DNA from: Acetobacter musti
GTDB lineage: Bacteria > Pseudomonadota > Alphaproteobacteria > Acetobacterales > Acetobacteraceae
DNA: 64,000 nucleotides
Direction: 5' to 3'
Assembly: GCF_011516835.1 (NCBI RefSeq)
Contig: NZ_WOTB01000004.1
Span: forward strand, 62,001-126,000
The notes under the pieces were generated by a model that saw nothing but the letters and a program-made list of their open reading frames with translations, ran no database searches and was not told the DNA's origin. The translations under genes and the position numbers were made by a program. Numbering within the stretch: the stretch's first letter is position 1; each line of letters opens with the position of its first letter. This document shows positions 40,222-49,900 of the stretch, one piece after another.

Positions 40222-41244
40222 GTGGCGCATTTTTTCTTCGATACGGTTATCGGCCACGTCATTCTGATCGTTCTTGAGGCGCTGGCGGTGCTTGTGCCGC
40301 TGCTTATTGCGGTCGCTTACCTGACGCTGATGGAACGTAAGGTCATGGCGGCGATGCAGCTTCGCCGCGGCCCGAATGTGAACGGTATTTTCGGTCTGCT
40401 CCAGGCTTTCGCCGACGCGATCAAGATGATCACGAAGGAGACGATCATACCGTCGGGTGCGAACAGATTTCTGTTTCTTTTCGCGCCGTTTCTGACGTTT
40501 TCGCTGGCAATGGTGGCGTGGGCTGTGGTTCCGACAGGAAACGGGCTTGCCGTCGCGAATATCAATGTTGGCATTCTCTATCTGCTGGCGATTTCGTCAC
40601 TGGGTGTTTACGGCATCCTGATTGCGGGCTGGGCGTCGAATTCCAAGTACGCATTCCTGGGCGGTCTTCGTTCAGCGGCGCAGATGGTTTCGTATGAGGT
40701 TTCGATCGGACTGGTAATAGTTTCGGTTCTCCTAGCTGTCGGCAGCCTGAACCTCAACGACATCATCCTGGCGCAGAGGCATATCTGGTTCTGTGTGCCG
40801 ATGTTTCCGATGTTCATCGTCTTCTTCATTTCGGCGCTTGCTGAGACGAACCGGGCACCGTTCGATCTGCCGGAAGGCGAGAGTGAACTGGTGGCGGGAT
40901 TTTTTGTCGAATACTCTTCGCTGTCCTTCGGCCTCTTCTTTCTGGGTGAATATGCCAACATGATCCTCATGTCCGGCATGGTCAGCATCCTGTTTCTCGG
41001 GGGCTGGCTGCCGCCGCTCGGAATCGCGCCGTTTACATGGATTCCCGGCCCCCTCTGGCTGATCGCCAAAATTATCTTCTGTCTTTTTGTCTTTATCTGG
41101 ACGCGTGCGACTTTCCCCCGCTACCGCTACGACCAGCTTATGCGCCTTGGCTGGAAAGTCTTCCTGCCTGTCTCGCTGCTCTGGATGATTGCGACAGCCG
41201 GGTTCCTGCTCGCGACCGGACTGTTGCCGCAGGGAGTAAGCTGA
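40222..41244 (+). CDS. nuoH: NADH-quinone oxidoreductase subunit H
   Basis: Membrane subunit at the junction of the two arms, 340 residues, about eight helices. The quinone-channel signatures [20 protein letters not shown] near residue 33 and [20 protein letters not shown] near 210 are intact. GTG start at 40222. The stop and the nuoI start share one base (TGATG). Confidence 0.97.
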   Translation: MAHFFFDTVIGHVILIVLEALAVLVPLLIAVAYLTLMERKVMAAMQLRRGPNVNGIFGLLQAFADAIKMITKETIIPSGANRFLFLFAPFLTFSLAMVAWAVVPTGNGLAVANINVGILYLLAISSLGVYGILIAGWASNSKYAFLGGLRSAAQMVSYEVSIGLVIVSVLLAVGSLNLNDIILAQRHIWFCVPMFPMFIVFFISALAETNRAPFDLPEGESELVAGFFVEYSSLSFGLFFLGEYANMILMSGMVSILFLGGWLPPLGIAPFTWIPGPLWLIAKIIFCLFVFIWTRATFPRYRYDQLMRLGWKVFLPVSLLWMIATAGFLLATGLLPQGVS

Positions 41245-41732
41245 TGGCCGGCATGGATCGTGCACTGAAGGCATTTCTGCTGACCGAAATCGTCTCCGGC
41301 ATGGCGGCGACGTTCAGGACGATGTTCAAACCGAAAGTGACCATCAACTACCCTTACGAAAAAGGCCCGTTATCGCCTCGTTTTCGTGGAGAACATGCGC
41401 TGCGCCGGTATCCAAACGGAGAAGAGCGCTGCATTGCCTGCAAACTGTGCGAAGCGGCTTGTCCGGCGGAAGCTATCACGATTGAGGCTGAGCCGCGCGA
41501 TGATGGTTCGCGGCGTACCACGCGTTACGACATCGACATGACGAAGTGTATTTATTGCGGCCTCTGTGAGGAAGCGTGCCCGGTCGATGCCATTGTTGAA
41601 GGGCCGAACTATGAGTTCGCGACCGAGACGCGTGAGGAGCTGATGTACGACAAGGAAAAGCTGCTCTCTAACGGAGACCGCTGGGAGAGTGTGCTGGCGC
41701 GGAGGCTCGAACTCGATGCGCCTTATCGCTGA
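41244..41732 (+). CDS. nuoI: NADH-quinone oxidoreductase subunit I
   Basis: Two-[4Fe-4S] ferredoxin subunit (N6a/N6b), 162 residues. Cysteine motifs [12 protein letters not shown] (about residues 62-73) and [12 protein letters not shown] (about 101-112) are complete. ATG 41244 is directly coupled to the nuoH stop; an upstream extension of the frame runs antiphase through nuoH and is not coding. 93 bp separate it from nuoJ, the largest gap inside the operon after nuoA. Confidence 0.97.
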   Translation: MAGMDRALKAFLLTEIVSGMAATFRTMFKPKVTINYPYEKGPLSPRFRGEHALRRYPNGEERCIACKLCEAACPAEAITIEAEPRDDGSRRTTRYDIDMTKCIYCGLCEEACPVDAIVEGPNYEFATETREELMYDKEKLLSNGDRWESVLARRLELDAPYR

Positions 41733-41825
41733 GCCGCGACTTTTCATGACGGATCATTCCCGCCCGGATTTTTCCGCACCTGTTATCCTGAAGGATTCTG
41801 TCCTTCGTGCCGGAGGAGAACCGGA

Positions 41826-42542
41826 ATGATTCAGCTGGTTTTCTATGTCTTTGCCACTGTGCTTGTCGCTTCAGCGGCAATGGTGATCAGTGCGCGCAAT
41901 CCGGTTCACTCGGTCCTGTTTCTGATTCTGGGCTTCTTTAACGCGGCGGGTCTTTTCCTCGTTGCCGGAGCAGAATTCCTCGCGATGATCCTGGTCATCG
42001 TTTACGTGGGCGCTGTTGCCGTGTTGTTCCTGTTTGTCGTGATGATGCTCGACATCGATTTCACGAAGATGCGGGAAGGGTTGCAGCGTTATGCTCCTTT
42101 CGGGGCTGCGGTTGGCTGCGTTCTGTTTGCGGAACTGGTGATGGCCGGCCTGCACTGGGTCACATCGCCGGCAGTGCCAGCGCCGATCACGGGCGGTCTC
42201 GGTGAGCCGGGTGGTCCAATGACCAATACGGCCGCGCTGGGGACCCTGATCTACACGCATTATATTTTGCTGTTTCAGCTTTGCGGTCTGATTCTGCTCG
42301 TCGCAATGATCGGTGCGATTACATTGACGCTGCGGGAGAAACCAACGGGACGTCGTCAGCGGATCGACAGGCAGCACGGCCGTATGCGGGAAGATACGCT
42401 GGAGATGCTTGATCTTCCGCTTGGCAACGGAACGACCGCCAATGGTGGCTTTCTACGCCCACCGGGATCGTACTACGACACTGCTGTTCCGGGGTCTTAC
42501 GGGATTCCGTCGTCAGACAGCGGAGAAGGAGAGGCGAAATGA
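41826..42542 (+). CDS. nuoJ: NADH-quinone oxidoreductase subunit J
   Basis: Membrane subunit, 238 residues, five helices in the first ~165 residues. Typical segments are [17 protein letters not shown] near residue 22 and [19 protein letters not shown] near 58. A hydrophilic C-terminal tail of about 60 residues follows. GGAGGAG precedes ATG 41826. It overlaps nuoK by 4 nt (ATGA at 42539). Confidence 0.96.
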   Translation: MIQLVFYVFATVLVASAAMVISARNPVHSVLFLILGFFNAAGLFLVAGAEFLAMILVIVYVGAVAVLFLFVVMMLDIDFTKMREGLQRYAPFGAAVGCVLFAELVMAGLHWVTSPAVPAPITGGLGEPGGPMTNTAALGTLIYTHYILLFQLCGLILLVAMIGAITLTLREKPTGRRQRIDRQHGRMREDTLEMLDLPLGNGTTANGGFLRPPGSYYDTAVPGSYGIPSSDSGEGEAK

Positions 42543-42862
42543 ATTCCGCGATCGCCCAGATCGGACTCGGTCCGTTTCTGACCGTCAGCGCGGCACTCCT
42601 GGTGCTCGGTGTGTTCGGTATTTTCCTGAACAGGAAAAACATCATCATCATCATGATGTCGATGGAACTGATCCTGCTTTCGGCGAATCTTAATTTCGTG
42701 GCGTTTTCCGGAGCCTTCGGTGACCTCTCCGGTCAGGTGATGGTCCTGTTCACCCTGACGATCGCGGCGGCTGAAGCGGCGATTGGTCTCGCCATCCTCA
42801 CTGTCTATTTCCGCAACCGTGGCTCGATTCAGGTCGAGGACGTTGCGACGATGAAAGGCTGA
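42539..42862 (+). CDS. nuoK: NADH-quinone oxidoreductase subunit K
   Basis: MrpC-like subunit, 107 residues, three helices. The conserved glutamates lie in [18 protein letters not shown] near residue 40 and in [22 protein letters not shown] near 75. Coupled to nuoJ; nuoL begins 6 bp after the stop. Confidence 0.97.
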   Translation: MNSAIAQIGLGPFLTVSAALLVLGVFGIFLNRKNIIIIMMSMELILLSANLNFVAFSGAFGDLSGQVMVLFTLTIAAAEAAIGLAILTVYFRNRGSIQVEDVATMKG

Positions 42863-42868
42863 GCGGAC

Positions 42869-44812
42869 ATGCAGGCGGCACTGATCCTTTTCGCGATTGC
42901 CGTGCTGGCGCCGGCCGGTGGTGCGGTCATCGCCGGGCTGGCGGGGCGTCGCATCGGCGACGGCCCGGCCCAGGCGGTCACCATTCTCTTCATGGGTATG
43001 GCGACGCTCTGCAGCTACGGCGCGCTGATGGGCGGCATGGTCTCCGGCGGAATGCCGGGCGTCGCGCTTCTGGCGCACTGGGTCGACGCCGGTTCATTCC
43101 ACGCGAACTGGGCCCTACGGTTCGACACGCTGTCGGTGACGATGACAGCCATGGTGCTGACAGTGTCGCTGCTCGTCCACATCTACAGCTTGGGGTACAT
43201 GGCGCACGACTCAATGCCGCGTTACCGCTTCTTCTCGTACCTCTCGCTGTTTACGTTCGCGATGCTGATGCTCGTGTCATCGAACGATCTGATCCAGCTG
43301 TTTTTCGGCTGGGAAGGCGTCGGTCTCGCGAGTTATCTGCTGATCGGGTACTGGTATAACAAACCCTCCGCTACCGCTGCCGCGATCAAGGCATTTGTCG
43401 TCAACCGTATCGCCGATCTGTTTTTCCTTGTGGGAATCGGCCTGATCTTCGTGACATTCGGCACAGTTCAGTACGACGATATCTTCGCCATGGTGCCTGA
43501 TCAGGTCCAGACGGGCTATCAGCTCTTCGGCTCGACGCATTCGATCTTGGAAATTATCGCGACCCTCCTCTTCATCGGAGCAATGGGTAAGTCCGCGCAG
43601 CTCTTCCTGCACACATGGCTCCCGGACGCGATGGAAGGCCCGACGCCGGTTTCCGCACTGATCCACGCCGCAACGATGGTCACGGCTGGCGTCTTCCTGA
43701 TGGCGCGCATGTCGCCTCTGGTGGAGTTCGCCCCCGACACCCGGATCTTCATCGTTCTGATCGGCGCCACGACCTGTTTCTTCGCCGCAACCGTCGGCAT
43801 GGTGCAGCCGGATATCAAGCGGACGATCGCTTATTCCACCTGCTCCCAGCTTGGCTACATGTTCATGGCCGTGGGTGTCGGCGCCTACCAGGCAGCCGCA
43901 TTCCACCTGACGACCCATGCCTTCTTCAAGGCGCTGCTGTTCCTTGGCGCCGGCTGCGTCATTCATGCCGTGCATGATGAGCAGGATATGTTCCGCATGG
44001 GCGGCCTGTGGAAAAAAATCCCTGTCACCTATGCGATGATGTGGATCGGCAGTCTCGCGCTGGCGGGTGTGTTTCCCTTCGCGGGATACTGGTCAAAGGA
44101 CGCAATCCTGAATGCGGCCTGGGTCTCACATAGCGGTGTCGGCACTTATGGCTGGATTATGGGTACAGTCACGGCTTTCATTACCGCTTTCTATAGCTGG
44201 CGTCTGATTTTCCTGGTGTTTCACGGCCAGCCCCGTGACGTACATCTGCATGAAGGCGCGCATGAAAGTCCGCCTGTCATGCTCGTGCCGGTCGTGCTGC
44301 TGTCGCTCGGCGCGATCGCCGCCGGCCTAGCGCTCGTCCCGTTCTATATTGGTGGCAGGCAGGCGGCATTCTGGGGGGGGGCAATTTTCAATGCGCCCGG
44401 GAATACGGTTATCGCGTCACTTGAGGACGTTCCGATGCTGGTCGGACTGATGCCGAGTGTCGTCGGACTGCTCGGAATCGGTGTGGCCTACGTGTTGTAT
44501 ATCGCGCGTCCGGAGCTTCCTTCCTCGCTCGCCGCGTCTTTCCGTCCTGCGTATCTGTTTCTGCTCAATAAGTGGTATTTCGACGAATTGTACGACCACA
44601 TCTTTGTTCGTCCTTATCGCGCGATTGCACGGTCGCTGTGGAAAGGGGTCGATGAGGGAATGGTCGAGAAAGTTCCTGTCGGACTTGCCCGGGTGACCTG
44701 GGACAGCGCGGTTGTCGCGACCCGTACTCAGACCGGATCGATTGCGGTATATGCGCTGACGATGCTGGTCGGGCTGGTGGTTCTCGTAACCACAGTGGTG
44801 TTCTTCCAATGA
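42869..44812 (+). CDS. nuoL: NADH-quinone oxidoreductase subunit L (antiporter-like)
   Basis: Proton-pumping antiporter-like subunit, 647 residues, full length. Conserved blocks are FFGWEGVGLASYLLIGYW near residue 147, AMGKSAQLFLHTWLPDAMEG near 238, and TVGMVQPDIKRTIAYSTCSQ-type sequence near 310 with the central Lys. The C-terminal lateral helix region (RPYRAIARSLWKGVDEG) and a final membrane helix ending VVFFQ are intact. A run of nine G at 44373-44381 lies in frame (codons tgg ggg ggg gca, WGGA). The gene that normally follows, nuoM, is absent. Confidence 0.97.
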   Translation: MQAALILFAIAVLAPAGGAVIAGLAGRRIGDGPAQAVTILFMGMATLCSYGALMGGMVSGGMPGVALLAHWVDAGSFHANWALRFDTLSVTMTAMVLTVSLLVHIYSLGYMAHDSMPRYRFFSYLSLFTFAMLMLVSSNDLIQLFFGWEGVGLASYLLIGYWYNKPSATAAAIKAFVVNRIADLFFLVGIGLIFVTFGTVQYDDIFAMVPDQVQTGYQLFGSTHSILEIIATLLFIGAMGKSAQLFLHTWLPDAMEGPTPVSALIHAATMVTAGVFLMARMSPLVEFAPDTRIFIVLIGATTCFFAATVGMVQPDIKRTIAYSTCSQLGYMFMAVGVGAYQAAAFHLTTHAFFKALLFLGAGCVIHAVHDEQDMFRMGGLWKKIPVTYAMMWIGSLALAGVFPFAGYWSKDAILNAAWVSHSGVGTYGWIMGTVTAFITAFYSWRLIFLVFHGQPRDVHLHEGAHESPPVMLVPVVLLSLGAIAAGLALVPFYIGGRQAAFWGGAIFNAPGNTVIASLEDVPMLVGLMPSVVGLLGIGVAYVLYIARPELPSSLAASFRPAYLFLLNKWYFDELYDHIFVRPYRAIARSLWKGVDEGMVEKVPVGLARVTWDSAVVATRTQTGSIAVYALTMLVGLVVLVTTVVFFQ

Positions 44813-44862
44813 CAGAATTTCGGAAACTTTTTAGTGCTGGCATCGGGGAGAATAGGCGATGA
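44809..44862 (+). other. 17-codon frame in the nuoM position (possible deletion scar)
   Basis: ATG at 44809 overlaps the nuoL stop (ATGA), and its TGA stop at 44860-44862 overlaps the nuoN ATG (ATGA). The 17 codons read MTEFRKLFSAGIGENRR. The double coupling is what an operon gene would show, so this may be the fused first and last codons of a deleted nuoM. It also contains the nuoN ribosome-binding site (GGGGAG at 44845-44850). It could equally be a chance frame in a short spacer. Confidence 0.4.
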
Positions 44863-46283
44863 ACTGGTTACTCAGCCTGCCGGAGCTGGTGCTGGCATTA
44901 TGTGCTCTTGTTATTCTTGCGGCGGGCGTGCTGCAGAAGAAGGACGAGGCATTCCTGCCGTGTGCGATGCTCAGTATCGGTGCGTTTGTGGTCACCGGTT
45001 TCCTGGTGGCCGGGGAGCAGGATGGCATTGCTTATAACGGCATGTTCGTAGTTGACGCATTTTCACGATTCATCAAACTGCTGGCTATTATCGGTGGTGT
45101 GGCGGCGATAGCATTGTCAGTTGGTTACTCAGACGGGCGGCGCAGGCTGCCATTTGAAATGCCGGTCCTCGTGCTGTTCTCGACGCTCGGTGCGATGGTG
45201 ATGGCATCGTCCTCCAGTCTGATGACCCTGTTCGTCGGGCTCGAATTATCCTCCCTGTCGATTTATGTTCTCTGTGCGACTGAACGTGATCGTCCGGCGG
45301 CGGCGGAGGCCGGATTGAAATATTTCATTCTGGGGTCGCTGGCGTCAGGGCTGCTGCTTTACGGCATGTCGCTGGTTTACGGTTATGCCGGTACGATGGA
45401 TTACGCTCCGATTGCGGCAGAAATTAACAACTCGGGTATAGTGCCTCTCGGACTGGTGATCGGCACAGTATTCATCATTGTCGGGCTGGCCTTTAAACTT
45501 TCCGCCGTGCCATTCCATATGTGGACGCCGGACGTTTACCAGGGGTCTCCCACGCCTGTGACGGCGTACATGGCTGGAGCGCCGAAATTCGCGGCTTTCG
45601 CTCTTATCCTGCGTATTATGAGTGGCCCGTTTGGCGCAATGTCATTGCGCTGGCAGCTCCTGATAGAAGTCATTGCGGCTCTGTCGATGCTGTTTGGTTC
45701 TTTTGCCGCTATTCCACAGCGCAATATCAAACGGCTGATGGCTTATTCTTCCATAGGTCATATGGGTTACGCCATGATGGGGCTGGCGGCCGCATCTCCT
45801 GCCGGAACCACCGGGACGCTGGTTTATCTTTCGGCCTATCTGGTGATGAATGCCGGGACGTTCGGCGTTATCACGGCAATGCGGCGTCGTGGTCATGAGG
45901 TAACGGAAATCTCGGATCTGGCCGGGCTGGGACGAAACAACCCCTGTCTTGCGCTGATTCTTGCGGTCTGCATGTTCAGTATGATCGGAGTACCTCCGAT
46001 GGCCGGGTTCTTTGGCAAGTTCATGGTCTTTGCGGCGGCGTGGCACGCTGGCCTGTATCCTCTGGTCGCGGTCGGAGCGGTCTCAGCGATTGTCGGAGCA
46101 TTCTATTATCTGCGGCTGGTGAAGGTGGTTTATTTTGATCCTGCAGTAGCGCCATTCGACCGGCCAGCGCCTTCTGTGTCGTTCGTTTCTGTCGCGATGG
46201 GGCTTGCAACGGTGCTGTTTCTGATTGGTCTTGGGCCGATCAGCGCTGCGGCTCAGGCTGCGGCTCAGGCGCTTGCCAGTTAG
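44859..46283 (+). CDS. nuoN: NADH-quinone oxidoreductase subunit N
   Basis: Third antiporter-like subunit of complex I, 474 residues, about 14 helices. It is NuoN and not NuoM: EAGLKYFILGSLASGLLLYG near residue 150, FKLSAVPFHMWTPDVYQGSP near 213, and QRNIKRLMAYSSIGHMGY near 285 are NuoN signatures. ATG 44859 follows GGGGAG at good spacing. Last nuo gene; birA starts 39 bp on, so the operon may read through. Confidence 0.96.
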   Translation: MNWLLSLPELVLALCALVILAAGVLQKKDEAFLPCAMLSIGAFVVTGFLVAGEQDGIAYNGMFVVDAFSRFIKLLAIIGGVAAIALSVGYSDGRRRLPFEMPVLVLFSTLGAMVMASSSSLMTLFVGLELSSLSIYVLCATERDRPAAAEAGLKYFILGSLASGLLLYGMSLVYGYAGTMDYAPIAAEINNSGIVPLGLVIGTVFIIVGLAFKLSAVPFHMWTPDVYQGSPTPVTAYMAGAPKFAAFALILRIMSGPFGAMSLRWQLLIEVIAALSMLFGSFAAIPQRNIKRLMAYSSIGHMGYAMMGLAAASPAGTTGTLVYLSAYLVMNAGTFGVITAMRRRGHEVTEISDLAGLGRNNPCLALILAVCMFSMIGVPPMAGFFGKFMVFAAAWHAGLYPLVAVGAVSAIVGAFYYLRLVKVVYFDPAVAPFDRPAPSVSFVSVAMGLATVLFLIGLGPISAAAQAAAQALAS

Positions 46284-46322
46284 AGCATGATACCCCGGCA
46301 TGGGGCTGGAAACGGAAGACCG

Positions 46323-47099
46323 GTGATATCAGAGCCGTCATCGTGGCGTTTCGAGTGTTATGATGAACTGCCGTCTACTTCGGATGCCTGCATAGAGCGG
46401 GCCGGAAAAGGCGAGGCTGACGGGCTCGCGATTCTGGCGCTCAGCCAGACCCGGGCTCGCGGGAGTCGGGGACGTATATGGGCTGATCCGGGTGACAGCC
46501 TGGCACTTTCCGTGTTGCTGCGGCCTGATGATACAGAGCGGGCCGGTAATACATTCTGGGCGTTTATCGCGGCGGTGGCGTTTTATGACGGGCTGGCGAA
46601 CGAGAGTATTTCGCATCGACTGCGTATCAAGTGGCCAAACGATGTGCTGCTGGATGGGCGCAAGCTGGGAGGATTGCTCGTCGAGGTTGACGGCACTCCT
46701 GCGGAACATGTTGTGATTGGCTTTGGTGCCAATCTCGTGTGCTCACCGCGGATCAGTGGACGTCACCTCGCCTGTCTGGCGGAGCATGTACCCATATGCG
46801 ATCCGCACATTATCGCGCCGCGTATTCTGGAGCGCCTGACGCACTGGAGACGTATCTTTCAGCGGGATGGTTTTGACGTAATAAAGCGAGCCTGGCTTGC
46901 CCGTTCGCTGCCGATCGGCTCGCCTCTTGTGGTCAGTGACGGAAAAACCTATTCTCACGGTCTGTTTATGGGCCTGGGTGAGGGCGGGGAACTGCTTCTG
47001 GATCGGGAAGGGAAGCGGGAACGTTTTGTGACCGGTGAAATTTTTTATGGTGATTTCTCGTTGAGGAAAATGGAAGCCGATTGTGCTTCTGGTCATTGA
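46323..47099 (+). CDS. birA: biotin--[acetyl-CoA-carboxylase] ligase, monofunctional
   Basis: Attaches biotin to carboxylase carrier domains. About 258 residues from this start. The biotinyl-AMP loop [17 protein letters not shown] near residue 45 and [20 protein letters not shown] near 105 are present; the N-terminal repressor HTH of E. coli BirA is missing, so it is ligase only. GTG 46323 has GGAAG 4-5 nt upstream; an in-frame ATG at 46287 (12 residues longer) lacks a ribosome-binding site but is possible. It overlaps coaX by 17 nt. The nuoN-birA-coaX-rnj order recurs in alphaproteobacteria. Confidence 0.92.
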   Translation: MISEPSSWRFECYDELPSTSDACIERAGKGEADGLAILALSQTRARGSRGRIWADPGDSLALSVLLRPDDTERAGNTFWAFIAAVAFYDGLANESISHRLRIKWPNDVLLDGRKLGGLLVEVDGTPAEHVVIGFGANLVCSPRISGRHLACLAEHVPICDPHIIAPRILERLTHWRRIFQRDGFDVIKRAWLARSLPIGSPLVVSDGKTYSHGLFMGLGEGGELLLDREGKRERFVTGEIFYGDFSLRKMEADCASGH

Positions 47100-47895
47100 T
47101 GCCGGTAACACGAACGTTGTCTTCGCTGTCCATGATGGTGAGAGATGGCGTGGGTCGTGGCGCATTTCGATGCAGACTCAGCGTACAAGCGACGAATACG
47201 CTGTATGGCTGAGGATGCTGCTTGAGATCGAAGGGCTGTCGGCGACAGATGTCTGTCATGCTGTCGTTGGTACCGTCGTGCCTGCTGCCCTTTATCACTT
47301 ACGGCAGGTGTGCCGCCGGTATTTTGGGGTTGAACCACTGATTGCATCGGCTCGTCTCGACTGGGGGTTCCGGATTGCACTCGATAATCCGGGAGAAATC
47401 GGGGTGGACCGGCTGCTGAACGGGCTGGCAGCGCATCGGATGTATGGCGGTCCGCTGATCGTCATTGATTTCGGGACTGCGACTACATTTGATGTGGTGG
47501 GCGGGGACGGAAGTTATCAGGGGGGCGTTATCGCGCCGGGGATCAATCTCTCGGTCGAAGCGTTGCACAGTGCGGCGGCACGATTACCACGAATCGGTGT
47601 GGGGCGCCCTGAAGGCGGGCTGGTCATTGGGAAGAACACGAACGCGGCAATGCGGTCTGGTGTGTTCTGGGGGTATATAGGGCTGGTTGAGGGGATTGTT
47701 GAGAGGATCAGGCGGGAGTTTGGAGCGCCGATGAAGGTGCTGGCGACCGGTGGTCTGGCTCCGCTCTTCTCGGAGGGAACCAGCGTTTTCGAGCATATCG
47801 ATTCGCAACTGACGATCAACGGACTGCGCTTTCTGGCCGAGAGGAATCCCGAGCCGGTTCTGGGCCATGACAGAGACCATTCAATAGAAGGATAA
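47083..47895 (+). CDS. coaX: type III pantothenate kinase CoaX
   Basis: First step of coenzyme A synthesis, 270 residues. ASKHA-fold motifs: [13 protein letters not shown] at residues 4-16, [11 protein letters not shown] near 107, [12 protein letters not shown] near 128, and [10 protein letters not shown] near 150. Starts with GTG at 47083 inside the birA 3' end. rnj follows 9 bp later. Confidence 0.96.
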   Translation: MLLVIDAGNTNVVFAVHDGERWRGSWRISMQTQRTSDEYAVWLRMLLEIEGLSATDVCHAVVGTVVPAALYHLRQVCRRYFGVEPLIASARLDWGFRIALDNPGEIGVDRLLNGLAAHRMYGGPLIVIDFGTATTFDVVGGDGSYQGGVIAPGINLSVEALHSAAARLPRIGVGRPEGGLVIGKNTNAAMRSGVFWGYIGLVEGIVERIRREFGAPMKVLATGGLAPLFSEGTSVFEHIDSQLTINGLRFLAERNPEPVLGHDRDHSIEG

Positions 47896-47904
47896 TTTTC
47901 AGAA

Positions 47905-49551
47905 ATGACAGAAAAGGACGGCGGTCTTGCCTTTCTGCCTCTTGGCGGAACGGGTGAGATTGGCATGAATCTCAACCTGTACAGGCTGGACGATACATGG
48001 CTTGCAATCGACTGCGGAATCGGATTTTCGGGAAACGACACGCCTGAGGCCGAGATTCTGACGCCGGATCCGACATTTATCATGGAGCGGCGCGAGAAGC
48101 TCGCTGGTCTGGTCATCACGCATGCACACGAAGATCATATCGGTGCCGTTGCACATCTCTGGACACGACTGCAATGTCCGGTCTACGCGACGCCTTTTGC
48201 CAGTGTGGTGTTGCGCCGCAAGCTGGGAGAGGCCCGGCTGGATCAGAAAGTTAAGATCCATACGATCAGATGTGGCGGCCGTTTCAATGTCGGGCCATTC
48301 GATATCGAGTTCATCCCGGTTACACATTCCGTGCCTGAAGCGCAGGCCCTTGCAATACGGACGGCGCACGGTCTGATTGTTCATACGGGCGACTGGAAGC
48401 TTGATCCAACGCCGCTTGTCGGACCGCCGACGGATATTGAGCGGCTTCGTGAGATCGGTGACGAAGGTGTCCTTGCGCTGGTTGGTGACAGTACGAATGT
48501 CATGACGCAGGGTCCCTCGCGGTCTGAGGCCGAAGTTCGGGAGGGCATGACAGCACTGATCGGCTCTTTGAAGGGGCGTATTGCTGTTACCTGTTTTGCG
48601 TCCAATGTTGCGCGTGTGGAGACGATCGCTATGGCGGCGCAGGCGGCTGGTCGCACCGTGGTGCTGGTCGGGCGTTCACTGCGAAATCTCGACGTCGCGG
48701 CGCGTGAATGCGGCTATTTGTCCGGTGTGCTGCCGTTCCTGGCCGAGCAGGAGGTGAATGACCTGCCGGATGATCAGGTTGTGATGATCATTACGGGGAG
48801 TCAGGGTGAGCCTCGCTCGGCATTGTCCCGTATTGCGTCGGATGTTCATCCGAACGTGGCGCTTGGTGAGGGTGACACCGTTATTTATTCCAGCCGTATG
48901 ATTCCCGGTAATGAGCGGGCGATCATGCAGGTGCAGGATAACCTCACGCGTCGTGGTGTAACGGTGCTGACTGACCGTGATGCGATGGTTCATTGTTCCG
49001 GTCATGCGACCGGGGACGATGTCCGGACGATGTATGATCTTATCCGGCCGCAATATGCGGTTCCGACGCATGGCGAGTGGCGTCATCTGACTGCTCATGC
49101 GGCACTTGCGCAGGAAAAGGGCATTTCAGCGATTTTGCTGGAAGATGGCGATATCCTGAATCTGGCGCCCGGTGCGGTTGAGGTGATTGATACGGCGCCG
49201 ACTGGTCGCCTTGCTGTGGACGGCAACAGGCTGCTTGCCATGAACGGCGACGTTCTGGCAGCACGACGAAAGATGCTTTTCAATGGCATCGTTCTTGCAA
49301 GTTTTGCGGTGGATGATGAAGGCTATGTGATTGGTGAACCGAAGGTCAGCGCTCCCGGTCTGCTTGATGCTGATGAGCCGGAAAGTATTCGCGTTCGTGA
49401 AGAATTTGCCAACGCAATAGACGAAATTCCGGATGAATTGCGGATGGATGATCAGTCATTCCGTGAAGCTGCGAAAACGGCTCTGCGTCGTGCGCTGGGT
49501 CGGAAGATTCAGAAGCGTCCGCTTGTGGATGTGCATGTGCTGCGGGTCTGA
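47905..49551 (+). CDS. rnj: ribonuclease J
   Basis: Metallo-beta-lactamase/beta-CASP RNase with 5'-3' exonuclease and endonuclease activity, 548 residues. Metal motif HAHEDHIGAV near residue 72, HTGDWKLDPTP near 162, GDSTNV near 196, ITGSQGEP (beta-CASP) near 295, and CSGHATGDD near 360. ATG 47905 follows AGAAGGA. Common in alphaproteobacteria, often in this birA-coaX neighbourhood. It ends at a very strong hairpin. Confidence 0.96.
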   Translation: MTEKDGGLAFLPLGGTGEIGMNLNLYRLDDTWLAIDCGIGFSGNDTPEAEILTPDPTFIMERREKLAGLVITHAHEDHIGAVAHLWTRLQCPVYATPFASVVLRRKLGEARLDQKVKIHTIRCGGRFNVGPFDIEFIPVTHSVPEAQALAIRTAHGLIVHTGDWKLDPTPLVGPPTDIERLREIGDEGVLALVGDSTNVMTQGPSRSEAEVREGMTALIGSLKGRIAVTCFASNVARVETIAMAAQAAGRTVVLVGRSLRNLDVAARECGYLSGVLPFLAEQEVNDLPDDQVVMIITGSQGEPRSALSRIASDVHPNVALGEGDTVIYSSRMIPGNERAIMQVQDNLTRRGVTVLTDRDAMVHCSGHATGDDVRTMYDLIRPQYAVPTHGEWRHLTAHAALAQEKGISAILLEDGDILNLAPGAVEVIDTAPTGRLAVDGNRLLAMNGDVLAARRKMLFNGIVLASFAVDDEGYVIGEPKVSAPGLLDADEPESIRVREEFANAIDEIPDELRMDDQSFREAAKTALRRALGRKIQKRPLVDVHVLRV

Positions 49552-49560
49552 CATTGATAA

Positions 49561-49604
49561 AAATGAGAATGGCGCTCCGATAATCCGGAGCGCCATTCTC
49601 ATTT
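49561..49604. terminator. 19-bp perfect hairpin terminator after rnj
   Basis: Bases 49561-49579 pair without mismatch with 49586-49604 around a 6-nt ATAATC loop. The stem has a GC-rich centre (GGCGCTCCG/CGGAGCGCC) and A/T-rich outer ends, with TTT finishing the 3' arm and A residues before the 5' arm, so it can terminate in both directions. Confidence 0.88.
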
Positions 49605-49900
49605 AGTGATCGTATTTTTCTTATTCTTATTTCATATAAATCTACCACTATCTGCCTTCGATGCAAGCAGGCATGTGATCACAAGCCGGTGTGTGTGATG
49701 GTATGCACAATGATGCTTGCATCGGGGGTCGTCGTGGGAGATAGGCGGCTTACGAACCGGGCAAAACATGCCGGTTAATGACGCCTGACCTGTTTATGCC
49801 GGTCACGGATGACTCGCCGACGCATTGCTCTTCACGTCGTCATGCGTTTCCATCTGGCCGGTATCCGCCGGTTCATTTTTCAGGGACGAGAATCGCCATT
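49605..49900 (+). other. proS leader region with long-range inverted repeat
   Basis: About 300 bp without a supported gene. The first 60 bp are strongly AT-rich. A perfect 10-bp inverted repeat, CGATGCAAGC at 49659-49668 and GCTTGCATCG at 49715-49724, encloses 46 bp that contain the palindrome GTGATCAC (49675-49682). The frame of proS is open from 49778, but homology starts only at 49901. Possible promoter, operator or structured leader. Confidence 0.5.

Noticed and set aside
41037-41243. Upstream extension of nuoI within nuoH
   Set aside because: Antiphase reading of nuoH; the conserved NuoI N-terminus starts at 41244, coupled to the nuoH stop.
49778-49900. 41-residue N-terminal extension of proS
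   Set aside because: Prolyl-tRNA synthetase homology begins with MRLSRSF at 49901; the extension has no conserved content.
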